Shown: positions 7,556 to 17,610, counted from the first letter of the stretch. The stretch is DNA of 64,000 bases from Deltaproteobacteria bacterium (GCA_016713665.1 JADJOR010000001.1:310001-374000), one strand, 5' to 3'. The notes: a model not told the origin generated them from the letters alone. Program-made: numbers and translations.

Positions 7556-9193
7556 ATGGCGATCGAACTGAAACAGCAGCTCAAGCTCTCGCAGCAGTTG
7601 GTGATGACGCCCCAGCTGCAGCAGGCGATCAAGCTGCTTCAGCTCAATCAGCTGGAGCTCGTGAATCTCGTCCAGCAGGAGCTCCAGGAAAACCCGGTCC
7701 TCGAAGAGAACGACGTCGACGAGGAGACGCCCGGCGAACGCGAAGACGCCACCCTCGAGGAGGGCGGCAGCGGCGCCGACGACGGCCAGGACGCCGGTCG
7801 GGAAGAGGGCGGCGAGAGCGATTTCACGACTTCCAGTGAGCGCGACGGGGAGCTGATCGGCGCCTCCGAGCGGGACGACGCGCGCGACGCGGGCGAGCTG
7901 CCCGAGCTCCTCGACGACTCCGGCCGCCTCGCGGACGGCCCGGATGCCATCGACGGGCCTGCGAGCGACTTCGACGAAGCGTCGCCGTCGGATGCGGACA
8001 AGATCGCCGACGTCGAGTGGGAGTCCTATCTCGAGAGCCATCCGATGACCGGCCTCGAGACCCGAAACAGCGGGGACGACGAAAGGCCTTCTCTCGAGGC
8101 GACGTATACCCGTCGTCCGAGCCTCGCCGAGCATCTCGACTGGCAGCTGCATCAGAGCGATCTCGACCCGGAAGAGCTCGAGATCGCGCGCTGGATCGTC
8201 GGCAACATCGACGACCAGGGCTATCTGCGCTCGACCATCGAAGAGGTCGCGCGCCAGGCCGGCGTCGAATCGGAGCGGGTCGAAAAGGTCCTGAGGGTGG
8301 TCCAGAGCCTGGATCCGGCCGGGGTCGCCGCGCGGGACCTGCGCGAGTGCCTGCTGCTCCAGATCGATCGGCTCTCGAAGCACGACTCGCTCGCGCGGCG
8401 CATCGTCGACCAGCATCTCGATCAGCTCCAGAAGCGCGACTTCCGCGGGCTGACGAAGGTCATGGGCGTCACGATTCAGGAGATCGCCGACGCGACGCGG
8501 GTGATCTCGGCCCTCGAGCCGCGGCCCGGCCGGGGCTTCGGCGGCGACGATCCCGTCTACATCACCCCCGACATCTACGTCTACAAGGTCGGCGACGAGT
8601 TCCACGTCCTGCTGAACGAGGACGGACTCCCGAAGCTGCGCATCAGCTCGGTCTACCGCGAGATGCTCGGCGCGGGCGGACGCGGCGACGGTCAGAAGGA
8701 CACCCGGGCCTACGTCCACGAGAAGGTCCGCTCGGCGATGTGGCTCATCAAGTCGATCCATCAGCGCCAGCGGACGATCTACAAGGTCATGCAGAGCATC
8801 ATCCAGCATCAGCGCGATTTCTTCGAGCACGGCGTCGCGCATCTCAAGCCGCTCAATCTGCGCGACGTCGCCGACGACATCGAGATGCACGAGTCGACGG
8901 TGTCCCGCGTGACGACGAACAAGTACGTCCACACGCCCCAGGGCATCTTCGAGCTCAAGTACTTCTTCAACTCGAGCATCAATCGCTTCGACGGCGAAGC
9001 GCTCGCGTCCGAGTCGGTGAAGGAGAAGATCCGCAAGATCATCGAGAGCGAGGATCCGTCGCGCCCGATGTCGGATCAGCGGATCGCCGAGATGCTCAAG
9101 GCCGCCAACATCGACATCGCACGCCGGACGGTCACGAAATACCGCGAGGCGATGAACATCCTCTCGTCGACCCAGCGCCGCGAGGTGTGCTGA
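7556..9193 (+). CDS. rpoN: RNA polymerase sigma-54 factor
   Basis: 545 aa. Region I at the N-terminus (LKLSQQLVMTPQLQQAIKLL, residues about 8-28) contacts activators. Residues about 55-155 are an acidic low-complexity linker (region II). The core-binding domain follows, then the HTH around HESTVSRVTTNKYVHTPQG, and the RpoN box ARRTVTKYRE (about 522-531) reads the -24 element. It needs an AAA+ activator, and none is encoded here. GAGAAGG precedes the ATG. The lptB-rpoN order is the classical arrangement, but the ribosome-hibernation factor gene usually found next is absent. Confidence 0.97.
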   Translation: MAIELKQQLKLSQQLVMTPQLQQAIKLLQLNQLELVNLVQQELQENPVLEENDVDEETPGEREDATLEEGGSGADDGQDAGREEGGESDFTTSSERDGELIGASERDDARDAGELPELLDDSGRLADGPDAIDGPASDFDEASPSDADKIADVEWESYLESHPMTGLETRNSGDDERPSLEATYTRRPSLAEHLDWQLHQSDLDPEELEIARWIVGNIDDQGYLRSTIEEVARQAGVESERVEKVLRVVQSLDPAGVAARDLRECLLLQIDRLSKHDSLARRIVDQHLDQLQKRDFRGLTKVMGVTIQEIADATRVISALEPRPGRGFGGDDPVYITPDIYVYKVGDEFHVLLNEDGLPKLRISSVYREMLGAGGRGDGQKDTRAYVHEKVRSAMWLIKSIHQRQRTIYKVMQSIIQHQRDFFEHGVAHLKPLNLRDVADDIEMHESTVSRVTTNKYVHTPQGIFELKYFFNSSINRFDGEALASESVKEKIRKIIESEDPSRPMSDQRIAEMLKAANIDIARRTVTKYREAMNILSSTQRREVC

Positions 9194-9338
9194 GGCCGCG
9201 CCAGCGGAGCGCGAGCCGGGGATTCGCGGCCGGGTGCAGACGGGTCCGCGGCCGCGCCCGGGACCCGGGCAGCGGGATGCGCGGGATAGCGGGTCGTGGG
9301 ACTGCGGGATAGAGTGCGCGCCGCAGCGGAGAGCCCCG

Positions 9339-9800
9339 ATGAAGATCACCGACATCCTGGTGCGCGACGCGTCGATTCTGGACCTGGTGTCGACGGAGAA
9401 GTCCGCCCTGCTCGCCGAGCTCGCGGGAGCGCTCACGGCCCACGAAAAGCAGCTCGATCGGGAGACCCTGGTCCGGGTGCTGCGGGAGCGGGAGGCCCTC
9501 CAGAGCACCGGGATCGGCGAGGGCGTCGCGATCCCCCACGGGAAGATTCGCGGCCTCGACCGCTTGATCGCGACCTTCGCCCGCAGCCGGGAAGGCGTCG
9601 ACTTCGACTCGATCGACGGACGCCCGACCCAGCTCTTCTTCCTGCTGGTCGTGCCGGAGCAGTCCGGCGGTCAGCATCTGAAGGCCCTCGCGCGCATCTC
9701 GCGCTTCTTCCGGGATCCCTCCTTCCGCGCCCGCCTGCTGCGGGCCGGCGACCTCTCCGAGATCTTCCGGGCGATCGAAGAGGAAGACGCCAAGTTCTGA
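9339..9800 (+). CDS. ptsN: PTS IIA-like nitrogen-regulatory protein PtsN
   Basis: 153 aa, a fructose/mannitol-type EIIA domain over the whole length. The phosphoacceptor is His67 in EGVAIPHGKI. The STGIGEG stretch just before it is typical of PtsN. It belongs to the nitrogen-related PTS, where it acts as a phosphorylation-dependent regulator rather than in sugar uptake. The ATG at 9339 follows GGAGAG; a longer frame from 9234 has an unlikely Pro/Arg-rich N-terminus. hprK starts 11 bases downstream. Confidence 0.93.
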   Translation: MKITDILVRDASILDLVSTEKSALLAELAGALTAHEKQLDRETLVRVLREREALQSTGIGEGVAIPHGKIRGLDRLIATFARSREGVDFDSIDGRPTQLFFLLVVPEQSGGQHLKALARISRFFRDPSFRARLLRAGDLSEIFRAIEEEDAKF

Positions 9801-9811
9801 AGGGAGGCGGG

Positions 9812-10405
9812 TTGGATCCGGATCGCAGCCCGTCGGATCACGCCCAGCAGCGACAGATCCACGGCTCCCTCGTCGAGGTACGCGGTCTCGGGGTCCTGAT
9901 CCTCGGACCCTCGGGCGTCGGCAAGAGCGAGTGCGTGATCGAGCTCGTGCGCCGGGGTCAGCGGCTCGTGGCGGACGACGTGGTCCGGCTCCGAACGACC
10001 CCCGACGGCCGCGCGCTGGTCGGCTGGTCCCCCGAACACATCCGGCATTACATCGAGGTCCGCGGGCTCGGCCTGCTGTGCGTGGCGGATCTATTCGGGC
10101 GCGAGGCGACGCTCGACGAGTGCGAGGTGGCCTTCATCGTCCGTCTCGCGGCGCCGATTCCGGGGATGAGCTTCGAGCGGATCGGGCTCGAGCGGAAGCG
10201 GGAACGGCTGCTCGGGATCGAGATTCCCATGGTGGAGCTGCCGGTCCACGCGGGCAGCAATCTCGCGACGCTGGTGGATCTCGCGATCCGGGACTGGCAG
10301 CTCCGGCTGCGCGGTGTCAACGCGGCGCGGCGGCTCGACGAGGGGCTGCGTTCGCTCGGGAGCCCAGGCGGGTCGGCGCCGGCAAGTGCGGGAGAGGCGG
10401 AGTGA
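9812..10405 (+). CDS. hprK: HPr kinase/phosphorylase, short form
   Basis: 197 aa, only the catalytic C-terminal domain. Full-length Firmicute enzymes are about 310 aa and short forms occur in alpha- and some other proteobacteria. The P-loop is GPSGVGKS (residues 32-39). The HPrK family motif is seen in EVRGLGLLCVADLFG, and the AAPIPGMSFERIGLERKRER stretch is also typical. It phosphorylates or dephosphorylates HPr on serine. The TTG at 9812 is chosen because AGGGAGG lies just upstream and it starts shortly after ptsN. The end overlaps the rapZ GTG (GTGA at 10402-10405). The target HPr gene is three genes downstream. Confidence 0.92.
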   Translation: MDPDRSPSDHAQQRQIHGSLVEVRGLGVLILGPSGVGKSECVIELVRRGQRLVADDVVRLRTTPDGRALVGWSPEHIRHYIEVRGLGLLCVADLFGREATLDECEVAFIVRLAAPIPGMSFERIGLERKRERLLGIEIPMVELPVHAGSNLATLVDLAIRDWQLRLRGVNAARRLDEGLRSLGSPGGSAPASAGEAE

Positions 10406-11275
10406 GAGAGGGCGTTCGCCAGCGGATCGTGTTCGTGAGCGGGCTTTCGGGCTCCGGGCAAGACGACGGCGATGGCCGCGCTCGAGGACCTGTCGTTCTA
10501 CTGTGTCGACAATCTGCCCGTCCAGCTCGTGCCGCAATTCCTCGCGCTGTGTACCAAGGCGACCTCGCCGATCGAGAAGGTGGCGCTCGCCCTCGATGCG
10601 CGGGAGAAGAAATTCCTCGAACGGCTTCCCGAGACCGTCGAGGATCTGCGCCGTCGCGGCTCCCAGGTCGACGTGATCTTCCTCGACTGCGCGGACGAGG
10701 TGCTCGAGCGGCGCTATCGCGAGACGCGCCGCGTCCATCCGCATTCGCCGGGCGGCTCGGTCCACGAGGGCATCGCCGTCGAGCGCAGCCTGCTCGACGG
10801 GGTCGTGCGCGTCGCCGATCTGCGGGTCGACACGACGCTGCTCAACGTCCATCAGCTGAAGGAGACGATCGTCCGCCACGTGACCGGGTCGACGCGACCG
10901 ACGGTGGTGAACGTCGTCTCGTTCGGATTCCGACACGGCACGCCGGCGTCGGTCGAGCTGCTCTTCGACGTGCGGTTCTTGCCGAATCCCTATTTCGACG
11001 AGATCCTGCGACCCGGAACCGGGCTGGAGGCGCCCGTGGCGGAGTACGTCCTGAACAGCGAACGTGGGACGGCGTTCCTCGAGCGCTTGCGCGATTTCGT
11101 CTCATACCTGCTGCCCTTCTATGACGAAGAGGGCAAGGCCTACGTCACGATCGGCATCGGCTGCACCGGCGGCCGACACCGCTCGGTGGCCATGGCCGAG
11201 GCGATCGCGTCCTTCCTGCGAACCACCGGGCGCGACGTCACCGTCACGCATCGCGACGTGGAGAAAGCATTGTGA
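10402..11275 (+). CDS. rapZ: RNase adapter protein RapZ (single-base frameshift)
   Basis: The gene reads as RapZ in two frames. The GTG at 10402 begins REGVRQRIVFVSGLSGSG, and the frame then breaks inside the P-loop because of one extra G in the run at 10456-10458. Removing it restores GSGKTTAMAALEDLSFYCVD and an intact protein of about 290 aa ending at 11275. Further family hallmarks are the NPYFDEILRPGTGLEAPV stretch and the C-terminal IGCTGGRHRSVAMAE. In enterobacteria RapZ guides RNase E to the GlmZ small RNA. It is joined to hprK by GTGA and to the next gene by GTGA. A sequencing error in a G-run is the likeliest explanation. Confidence 0.88.
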
Positions 11276-11682
11276 AAGTCGGCGTCCTGATCGTGACCCA
11301 TTACCGTCTGGGGGAAGAGTTCCTCCAGGCCCTGCGCCTGATCCTGCCCGACGCTCCGATCTTCGAGGCGGTCTCGGTCGAGCCGAAGATGCCGGTCGAG
11401 GAGGTCCGCGGGGCGATTGCCGCCGGCCTGCGCCGGGCCGATGCGGGCCACGGCGTCCTGATCCTGACCGACATGTTCGGGGGGACCCCCTCGAACATGA
11501 GCCTGTCCTTCCACGACGAGCACCAGGTCGAGGTCGTGACCGGCATGAACCTGCCGATGCTGATCAAGCTCGCGACCCTGCGCGATGAGAAGCCCCTCGA
11601 CGAGCTCGCGCGCTTCATCAAGGCGTACGGCCAGCGCAACATCTCGGTCGCGAGCGAGCTGGTCCCGGAAGCCCAGTCATGA
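11272..11682 (+). CDS. PTS EIIA, mannose/sorbose family
   Basis: 136-aa EIIA-Man domain. The phosphohistidine is His10 in GVLIVTHYRLGEEF, and the second hallmark is LILTDMFGGTPSN. In this setting, with no EIIB, EIIC or EIID genes, it is probably a regulatory phosphoprotein rather than part of a sugar transporter. The GTG start overlaps the rapZ stop and its own stop overlaps the HPr start. Confidence 0.92.
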   Translation: MKVGVLIVTHYRLGEEFLQALRLILPDAPIFEAVSVEPKMPVEEVRGAIAAGLRRADAGHGVLILTDMFGGTPSNMSLSFHDEHQVEVVTGMNLPMLIKLATLRDEKPLDELARFIKAYGQRNISVASELVPEAQS

Positions 11683-11957
11683 GTCCCGTTCGGACGGTCG
11701 AGAAGACCTTCGTCGTCCGGTCCGCCCTCGGGCTGCACGCCCGGCCGGCGGGCCGGCTGGCCTCGATCGCCGGACGCTTCGACAGCGAGATCAGCCTCGG
11801 GCGGGGCGACGAGTGGGTCAGCGGCTCGAGCGTGCTCTCGATCCTGTGTCTGGCGGCGACGCAGGGGACGGTCATCGCGGTTCGAGCGGTCGGGGCGGAT
11901 GCGGAGCAGGCGGTCATGGAGGTCGGGGCGTTGATCGAGACGCCCGACGAGGCCTAG
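11679..11957 (+). CDS. Phosphocarrier protein HPr
   Basis: 92 aa, the usual HPr size. The active-site histidine is His20 in ALGLHARPAGRLA. The HprK target serine is present as Ser51 in VSGSSVLSILCLAA, aligned with Ser46 of other HPrs, so regulation by the neighbouring kinase is plausible. It is the last gene of the run that starts at 4618. Enzyme I (ptsI or ptsP) is not in the window. Confidence 0.94.
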   Translation: MSPVRTVEKTFVVRSALGLHARPAGRLASIAGRFDSEISLGRGDEWVSGSSVLSILCLAATQGTVIAVRAVGADAEQAVMEVGALIETPDEA

Positions 11958-11985
11958 GCGATCCCGAATCGCCCGCGAATTCCGG

Positions 11986-12008
11986 CCCGGCCGGTTTGAT
12001 CGGCTGGG
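11986..12008 (+). terminator. Hairpin after HPr, possible terminator
   Basis: CCCGGCCG (11986-11993) pairs with CGGCTGGG (12001-12008, one G-T pair) around the loop GTTTGAT. It lies 28 bases after the HPr stop. No U-tract follows, so intrinsic termination is uncertain. The loop and 3' arm overlap the candidate metK promoter. Confidence 0.35.
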
Positions 12009-12024
12009 GCGGCTCGCCTACCCT
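11996..12024 (+). promoter_or_regulatory. Candidate metK promoter
   Basis: TTGATC at 11996-12001 and TACCCT at 12019-12024 are separated by 17 bases, a reasonable sigma-70 layout for a high-GC genome. Transcription would start near 12031, giving a leader of about 120 bases before metK. The call is by pattern only. Confidence 0.4.
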
Positions 12025-12030
12025 GCGGCC

Positions 12031-12152
12031 CGCTTTGGCCGGTCCGGACGCGGCGCGTTCGGCAACCGGGGACCCGACGAGTTTTCGAGGGCCGCCCCGG
12101 TGCGGCCCGAGGAACGCCGCAGATGCGCCCGCGTGGGGGCGAGGAGAGCAGG
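12031..12152 (+). promoter_or_regulatory. Structured leader of metK, function unknown
   Basis: The stretch between the candidate promoter and metK contains a perfect hairpin, GGGCCGC (12089-12095) with GCGGCCC (12102-12108). A second stem, CGCCC with GGGCG, lies just before the ribosome-binding site GAGGAGAG. The element GAGGAACGCCGCA between them resembles one strand of the SAH riboswitch, but the matching 3' strand is missing, so I do not call a known riboswitch. Confidence 0.3.
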
Positions 12153-13314
<1,162 letters not shown>

Positions 13315-13331
13315 GCAGGAAGGCCGATCCG

Positions 13332-14492
13332 ATGCGCGCCCATCGCCCGAACCGATCGCTTCCGCGAACCGCTCTTGCTGCGCTCCTGTTCGCGGCGTGC
13401 GTCGCGTGGGTCGGCGGGCTCGCGGCGACGGTGGCCAGCGCGGCGGGCTCGCCCGCGGTGCGCGTCCTGCTCGTCGAATCGAAGGCGCCGGTGGCGATCG
13501 GCGGGGCCTCGGGTGAGCTGCGCGTCGGCGTCGCACGCGAGACGCATGGCCTCGTCGTGGACGGGGAGCCCGTCGGCGTGGTCTGGTCGCCCAGGGGCGA
13601 TGGGCCGTGGCGGGTCGATGGACGCCGCTATCGCGGGCGCCTCGAGCTCCGGGCCGTGCAGGGTCAGGTCCTGGTCGTGAACCACGTCGAGCTCGAGGAC
13701 TACGTCGCCGCGACCGTCGGCGGCGAGATGCCGGCGAGCTGGCCCGAGCAGGCGCTGGCCGCTCAGGCGGTGGCGACCCGGACCTACGCGCTCCACCAGC
13801 GCGATCGCCGGCGAGGCGAGCCCTGGGACGTGCGGGCCACCGAGCAGAGCCAGGTCTACCGCGGCATCGAGTCCGAGTCGTCGCCGACGCGGCGGGCCGC
13901 CGACGCGACCCGCGGCGAGATCCTGACCCACGCCGGCCGGCCCATCCTCGCCGCGTTCCACTCGACCTCCGGCGGCCGGACCGCCAGTGCCTCCGAGGTC
14001 TGGGGGGAGCGGGTTCCCTATCTCGGCAGCATCGACGTCGAGCACGAGGAAGACGCCCCGTTCACCTACTGGCGCACGGTCATCGCCCCCGAGACCCTCG
14101 ACGACCTGCTCGCCGCGATGGGCGCGGATCTCGGGCCGCTCCACGCGATCGAGGTCGACGGCCGCACCGAGAGCGGCCGGGTCGAGCGCTTGATCGCGAC
14201 CGGCCGCGCGCGGCGCATCTACATCCGCGGCGACCACCTTCGGACCCTCGTCGAGAGCCTCGGCCTGCGCAGCCGGCTCTTCGACATCCGCGACACGCCG
14301 GAGGGATTTGCCTTCGTCGGCTCGGGCTTCGGTCACGGCGTCGGCATGAGCCAATGGGGGGCGCGCGAGCTGGCGCGGCGCGGGACCCCGTATCAGCGTA
14401 TCCTCGCGCGCTTCTATCCAGGAGCGCGCCTCGAGGCGTGGCGCGCCGAGCGGGTCGCGTCGCAGACGGGTGCTTCGAAGCAGGGGAGATAG
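13332..14492 (+). CDS. SpoIID/LytB-domain protein, exported peptidoglycan-acting protein
   Basis: 386 aa with a signal peptide (about residues 1-38). The SpoIID/LytB domain covers about 115-350: VNHVELEDYVAATVGGEMPA, where the Glu of GEMP corresponds to the catalytic glutamate of SpoIID lytic transglycosylases, then LAAQAVATRTYAL, FHSTSGGRTA and GHGVGMSQWGARELA. In non-sporulating bacteria such proteins cleave or bind denuded peptidoglycan glycans, often in the periplasm near the division site. AGGAAGG precedes the ATG, 17 bases after metK. Confidence 0.88.
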   Translation: MRAHRPNRSLPRTALAALLFAACVAWVGGLAATVASAAGSPAVRVLLVESKAPVAIGGASGELRVGVARETHGLVVDGEPVGVVWSPRGDGPWRVDGRRYRGRLELRAVQGQVLVVNHVELEDYVAATVGGEMPASWPEQALAAQAVATRTYALHQRDRRRGEPWDVRATEQSQVYRGIESESSPTRRAADATRGEILTHAGRPILAAFHSTSGGRTASASEVWGERVPYLGSIDVEHEEDAPFTYWRTVIAPETLDDLLAAMGADLGPLHAIEVDGRTESGRVERLIATGRARRIYIRGDHLRTLVESLGLRSRLFDIRDTPEGFAFVGSGFGHGVGMSQWGARELARRGTPYQRILARFYPGARLEAWRAERVASQTGASKQGR

Positions 14493-14495
14493 TCG

Positions 14496-14858
14496 ATGGA
14501 TTCGGGTGGGGTCGCACTGGCCCAGGCAGCGCCGGGCGGTGCCGATTTTTCGTTCCTGCTCATGATGGGCTCGATCTTCCTGATCTTCTATTTCCTCGTC
14601 ATCCGGCCGCAGCAGAAGCAGCAGAAGGAGCGCGAAGCGTTCCTGAAGACGGCGGCGCTCGGGGACGACGTGGTCACCACGGGCGGGATCCACGGGAAGG
14701 TTTCGGCGGTCGAGGGCGAGATCCTCGAGGTCGAGATCGCGCGCATCCGGGGTGAGAAGGTGAAGGTGCGGGTCAGCCGCAATCGGATCGATCAGCTGAC
14801 CAAGGCGACGAGCGGCGCGAACGGCGCGCGAGATGGTGGCAAGGGAGACGACGCGTGA
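14496..14858 (+). CDS. yajC: Sec translocase accessory subunit YajC
   Basis: 120 aa. One N-terminal membrane helix (about residues 18-38, FSFLLMMGSIFLIFYFLVI) is followed by the typical RPQQKQQKEREAF and the soluble domain with LGDDVVTTGGIHGKV. It associates with SecDF next to SecYEG. The stop overlaps the secD GTG (GTGA at 14855-14858). It is the first gene of yajC-secD-secF. Confidence 0.96.
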   Translation: MDSGGVALAQAAPGGADFSFLLMMGSIFLIFYFLVIRPQQKQQKEREAFLKTAALGDDVVTTGGIHGKVSAVEGEILEVEIARIRGEKVKVRVSRNRIDQLTKATSGANGARDGGKGDDA

Positions 14859-16444
14859 GCGGCGGGAACGCTTGGAAATCGGTGCTGATCGCAGGGCTCT
14901 TCGCGCTCTTCACGTTCCTCACGGCCGCGAACTTCGTGCCGAAGGCGGATCGTGTCGCGAGCGGCTTCTGGCCCGACGAGGGGCTGCGCATGGGGCTCGA
15001 CCTGCGCGGCGGCATCCACTGGGTCGTCGGCGTCGATCTCGGCGAGGCGATCCACCGCGAGCTCGAGTTCGTCCGCAAGAGCTTCCAGGAGCGCCTCGGC
15101 AAGGACGGCATCACCGTCGACGCGAAGGTCGACGAGGCGGGCACCCTCGTGGTTCAGCTCGCCCGCGAGGGGGACCGGAGCAAGGTCGTCGAGGAGATCG
15201 ATGACAGCGGTGTGCTCGCTTCGGTGGGCGGGCAGGGACTCGAGCTTCGGTACGGACTGACGGAGGATTGGACGCGGGACGTCCGTGAGCGGACGATGTC
15301 CCAGGTCCTCGAGGTCCTCCGGCGCCGGATCGACGATCCCCAGCGCGGCATTCCGGACTCGGTCGTGACGCGTCAGGGCGACGACCGCGTGCTCGTCCAG
15401 ATTCCGGGCGAGGAGATCGACCGCGATCGCGCCCGCAACCTGCTGAAGAGCACGGGCTTTCTCGAGTTCAAGATCGTCGAGGACGGCGACGACTCCGAGG
15501 AGGATCTGAAGAAGCGCCTCCCGAACGGGCTCCCGGCGGATCAGGTCATCGTCAAGCAGGTCGACCAGGAGAGCGGCGCCGAGGTCGGGGCCTACCTCGT
15601 CCCCAAGGTCGCGGACATCACCGGCGACTATCTCGAGGACGCCCGCGTCCAGTTCGACCAGCAGCAGCGTCCGATCGTCGAGTTCACGTTCAGCCCGGAG
15701 GGCGGCCAGCTCTTCGAGGCGCTGACCGAGAAGAACAAGGGCAAGCAGCTCGCGATCATCCTCGACGAGAACGTCTACAGCGCGCCGGTCATCAAGGCCC
15801 GGATCTCGACCCGGGGCATGATCGAGGGGCGCTTCACCGCCGACGAAGCGGCGGATTTGGCGGTCATCCTGCGCGCCGGGTCGCTCTCGGTCCCCGTCGT
15901 GATCGAGGAGGAGCGCACTGTCGGTCCAGGCCTCGGCCAGGACTCGATCGAGAAGGGCGCCTTCGCCGCCGGGATCGGTTTCCTCGGCGTCATCGTCTTC
16001 TCCTCGATCTACTACAAGCTCTCCGGCCTCTACGCGAGCATCGCGCTCATCATCAACATGACCATGCTGATCGGCCTGATGTCGCTCTTCGAGGCGACGC
16101 TGACGATGCCCGGCATCGCGGGGCTCGTCCTGACGATGGGCATGGCGGTCGACGCCAACGTGCTGATCTTCGAGCGCATCCGCGAGGAGCTGCGCGCGGG
16201 GCGAACCGCCCGGACGGCGATCACGATGGGCTTCGACAAGGCGCTCTGGACCGTGCTCGACTCGAACATCACGACGCTGCTGACGGCGATCATCCTGTTC
16301 GAGTATGGGACGGGGCCGATCAAGGGCTTCGCCGTGACGCTCTCGGTCGGCATCGTGACGAGCGTGTTCACGGCGCTCGTCGTGACGCGGCTGCTCTACG
16401 ACTTCTACCCGGGCAGCCGACCGGCTTCCTCCCTCTCGATCTAG
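14855..16444 (+). CDS. secD: Protein translocase subunit SecD
   Basis: 529 aa. An N-terminal helix (about 10-28) is followed by the large periplasmic P1 region (starting MGLDLRGGIHWVV) and five C-terminal membrane helices (about 370-510). The family motif MAVDANVLIFERIREEL lies in the RND-like membrane region. SecD and SecF use the proton-motive force to pull exported proteins across the inner membrane. The GTG start overlaps yajC. secF begins 49 bases downstream. Confidence 0.97.
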   Translation: MSGGNAWKSVLIAGLFALFTFLTAANFVPKADRVASGFWPDEGLRMGLDLRGGIHWVVGVDLGEAIHRELEFVRKSFQERLGKDGITVDAKVDEAGTLVVQLAREGDRSKVVEEIDDSGVLASVGGQGLELRYGLTEDWTRDVRERTMSQVLEVLRRRIDDPQRGIPDSVVTRQGDDRVLVQIPGEEIDRDRARNLLKSTGFLEFKIVEDGDDSEEDLKKRLPNGLPADQVIVKQVDQESGAEVGAYLVPKVADITGDYLEDARVQFDQQQRPIVEFTFSPEGGQLFEALTEKNKGKQLAIILDENVYSAPVIKARISTRGMIEGRFTADEAADLAVILRAGSLSVPVVIEEERTVGPGLGQDSIEKGAFAAGIGFLGVIVFSSIYYKLSGLYASIALIINMTMLIGLMSLFEATLTMPGIAGLVLTMGMAVDANVLIFERIREELRAGRTARTAITMGFDKALWTVLDSNITTLLTAIILFEYGTGPIKGFAVTLSVGIVTSVFTALVVTRLLYDFYPGSRPASSLSI

Positions 16445-16493
16445 CCCGTCGCTTCGCGCTCGCCGAGCGCGCGACGGACAGGAGCCATACAGC

Positions 16494-17528
16494 ATGCCGA
16501 TGGAGCTCGTCCCCCATGACCTCGACTTCGATTACCTGAGCAAGCGGCGTGTCTGCATCGCTGCCTCGTTGATCTTGATCCTGCTCGGCGTCGTCGCGAC
16601 GATCGTCCGCGGCGGGCCGCCGGTCGGCATCGATTTCGCGGGCGGGACGGAGGTCCAGCTCCGCTTCGACGCCGGCGTCTCCGCCGACGAATCGCGGCTG
16701 CGCGACGTCGCGCGGGGCGCGGGCTTCGAGGATGCGACGGTCGTGCGCTTCGGCGAGGCCGACGCGAGCGAGTTCCTGATCAAGTTCAAGGGCGAACCGG
16801 TGTCGACCAGTGCGGCCGGGAGCGCGGGGAACGCCGATGAAGAAGGCGGGCTCGCGGCCAACGCCCGGGTCGCGCGCCTCGAGGATACGATCCGGGAGCA
16901 GATCGGCGGCTTCACGGAGCAGCGCGTCGAGTACGTGGGCCCCAAGGTCGGCGAGGATCTGCGGCGCGACGGCATGAACGCGCTGCTGATGTCGGCGGTC
17001 GCGATCCTGATCTACGTCGCCTTCCGATTCAGCTCGCGATATGCCCCGGGCGCGGTGGTCGCGCTGGTCCACGACGTACTCGTCACGTCGAGTCTCCTGG
17101 TCATGGCCAACTTCTTCTTCCGGATCGAGTTCGACCTCCAGATCCTGGCGGCCCTGCTCGCGATCGTGGGCTACAGCCTCAACGACACGATCATCATCTA
17201 CGACCGCATCCGCGAGAACCTCGAGCTGCATCCCGCTTCGGATCTCGAGGCCGTCCTCAACCTGAGCGTCAACCAGACCATGTCGCGCACCGTCCTGACG
17301 TCGGGGACGACGATGCTCGCCGTGATCGCGCTGCTCACCTTCGGCGGCGAGGTCATCTTCCCGTTCTCCTTCACGATGGCGATCGGGATCGTCGTCGGGA
17401 CCTACTCGTCGATCTTCATCGCGGCGCCGGTCCTGCTCTACCTCGAGCGCCGCTACGGCAACCCGAAGACGCCGAGCGCGGGCGCCGTGGCTCGCCGGGG
17501 CGCGGCGGTCGGCCGAGCCCGCGCCTAG
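16494..17528 (+). CDS. secF: Protein translocase subunit SecF
   Basis: 344 aa. The N-terminal LSKRRVCIAASLILILLG helix is followed by the periplasmic part beginning GIDFAGGTEVQLRF. Five more helices include the conserved IVGYSLNDTIIIYDRIREN and LNLSVNQTMSRTVLTSGTTM. AGGAG lies upstream of the ATG at 16494. The C-terminal tail is Ala/Gly/Arg-rich and variable. It is the last gene before a strong terminator. Confidence 0.97.
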   Translation: MPMELVPHDLDFDYLSKRRVCIAASLILILLGVVATIVRGGPPVGIDFAGGTEVQLRFDAGVSADESRLRDVARGAGFEDATVVRFGEADASEFLIKFKGEPVSTSAAGSAGNADEEGGLAANARVARLEDTIREQIGGFTEQRVEYVGPKVGEDLRRDGMNALLMSAVAILIYVAFRFSSRYAPGAVVALVHDVLVTSSLLVMANFFFRIEFDLQILAALLAIVGYSLNDTIIIYDRIRENLELHPASDLEAVLNLSVNQTMSRTVLTSGTTMLAVIALLTFGGEVIFPFSFTMAIGIVVGTYSSIFIAAPVLLYLERRYGNPKTPSAGAVARRGAAVGRARA

Positions 17529-17575
17529 CCGCGCGTGCTCGCTGCCGGTCGTTCGCAGCGCATTCCCGCAAATGC

Positions 17576-17610
17576 GAAGGCCCGGTCGCGCGCTGCGCGA
17601 CCGGGCCTTC
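17576..17610. terminator. Intrinsic terminator between secF and bactofilin gene
   Basis: A perfect 16-base stem, GAAGGCCCGGTCGCGC (17576-17591) with its exact complement (17595-17610), has a 3-base loop. On the plus strand GTCTTCTCG follows. It lies 47 bases after secF and between convergent genes, so it can serve both directions. Confidence 0.85.

Noticed and set aside
12089..12152. SAH riboswitch upstream of metK
   Set aside because: GAGGAACGCCGCA matches one conserved strand loosely, but the matching CUCGG strand and the pseudoknot partner are missing.
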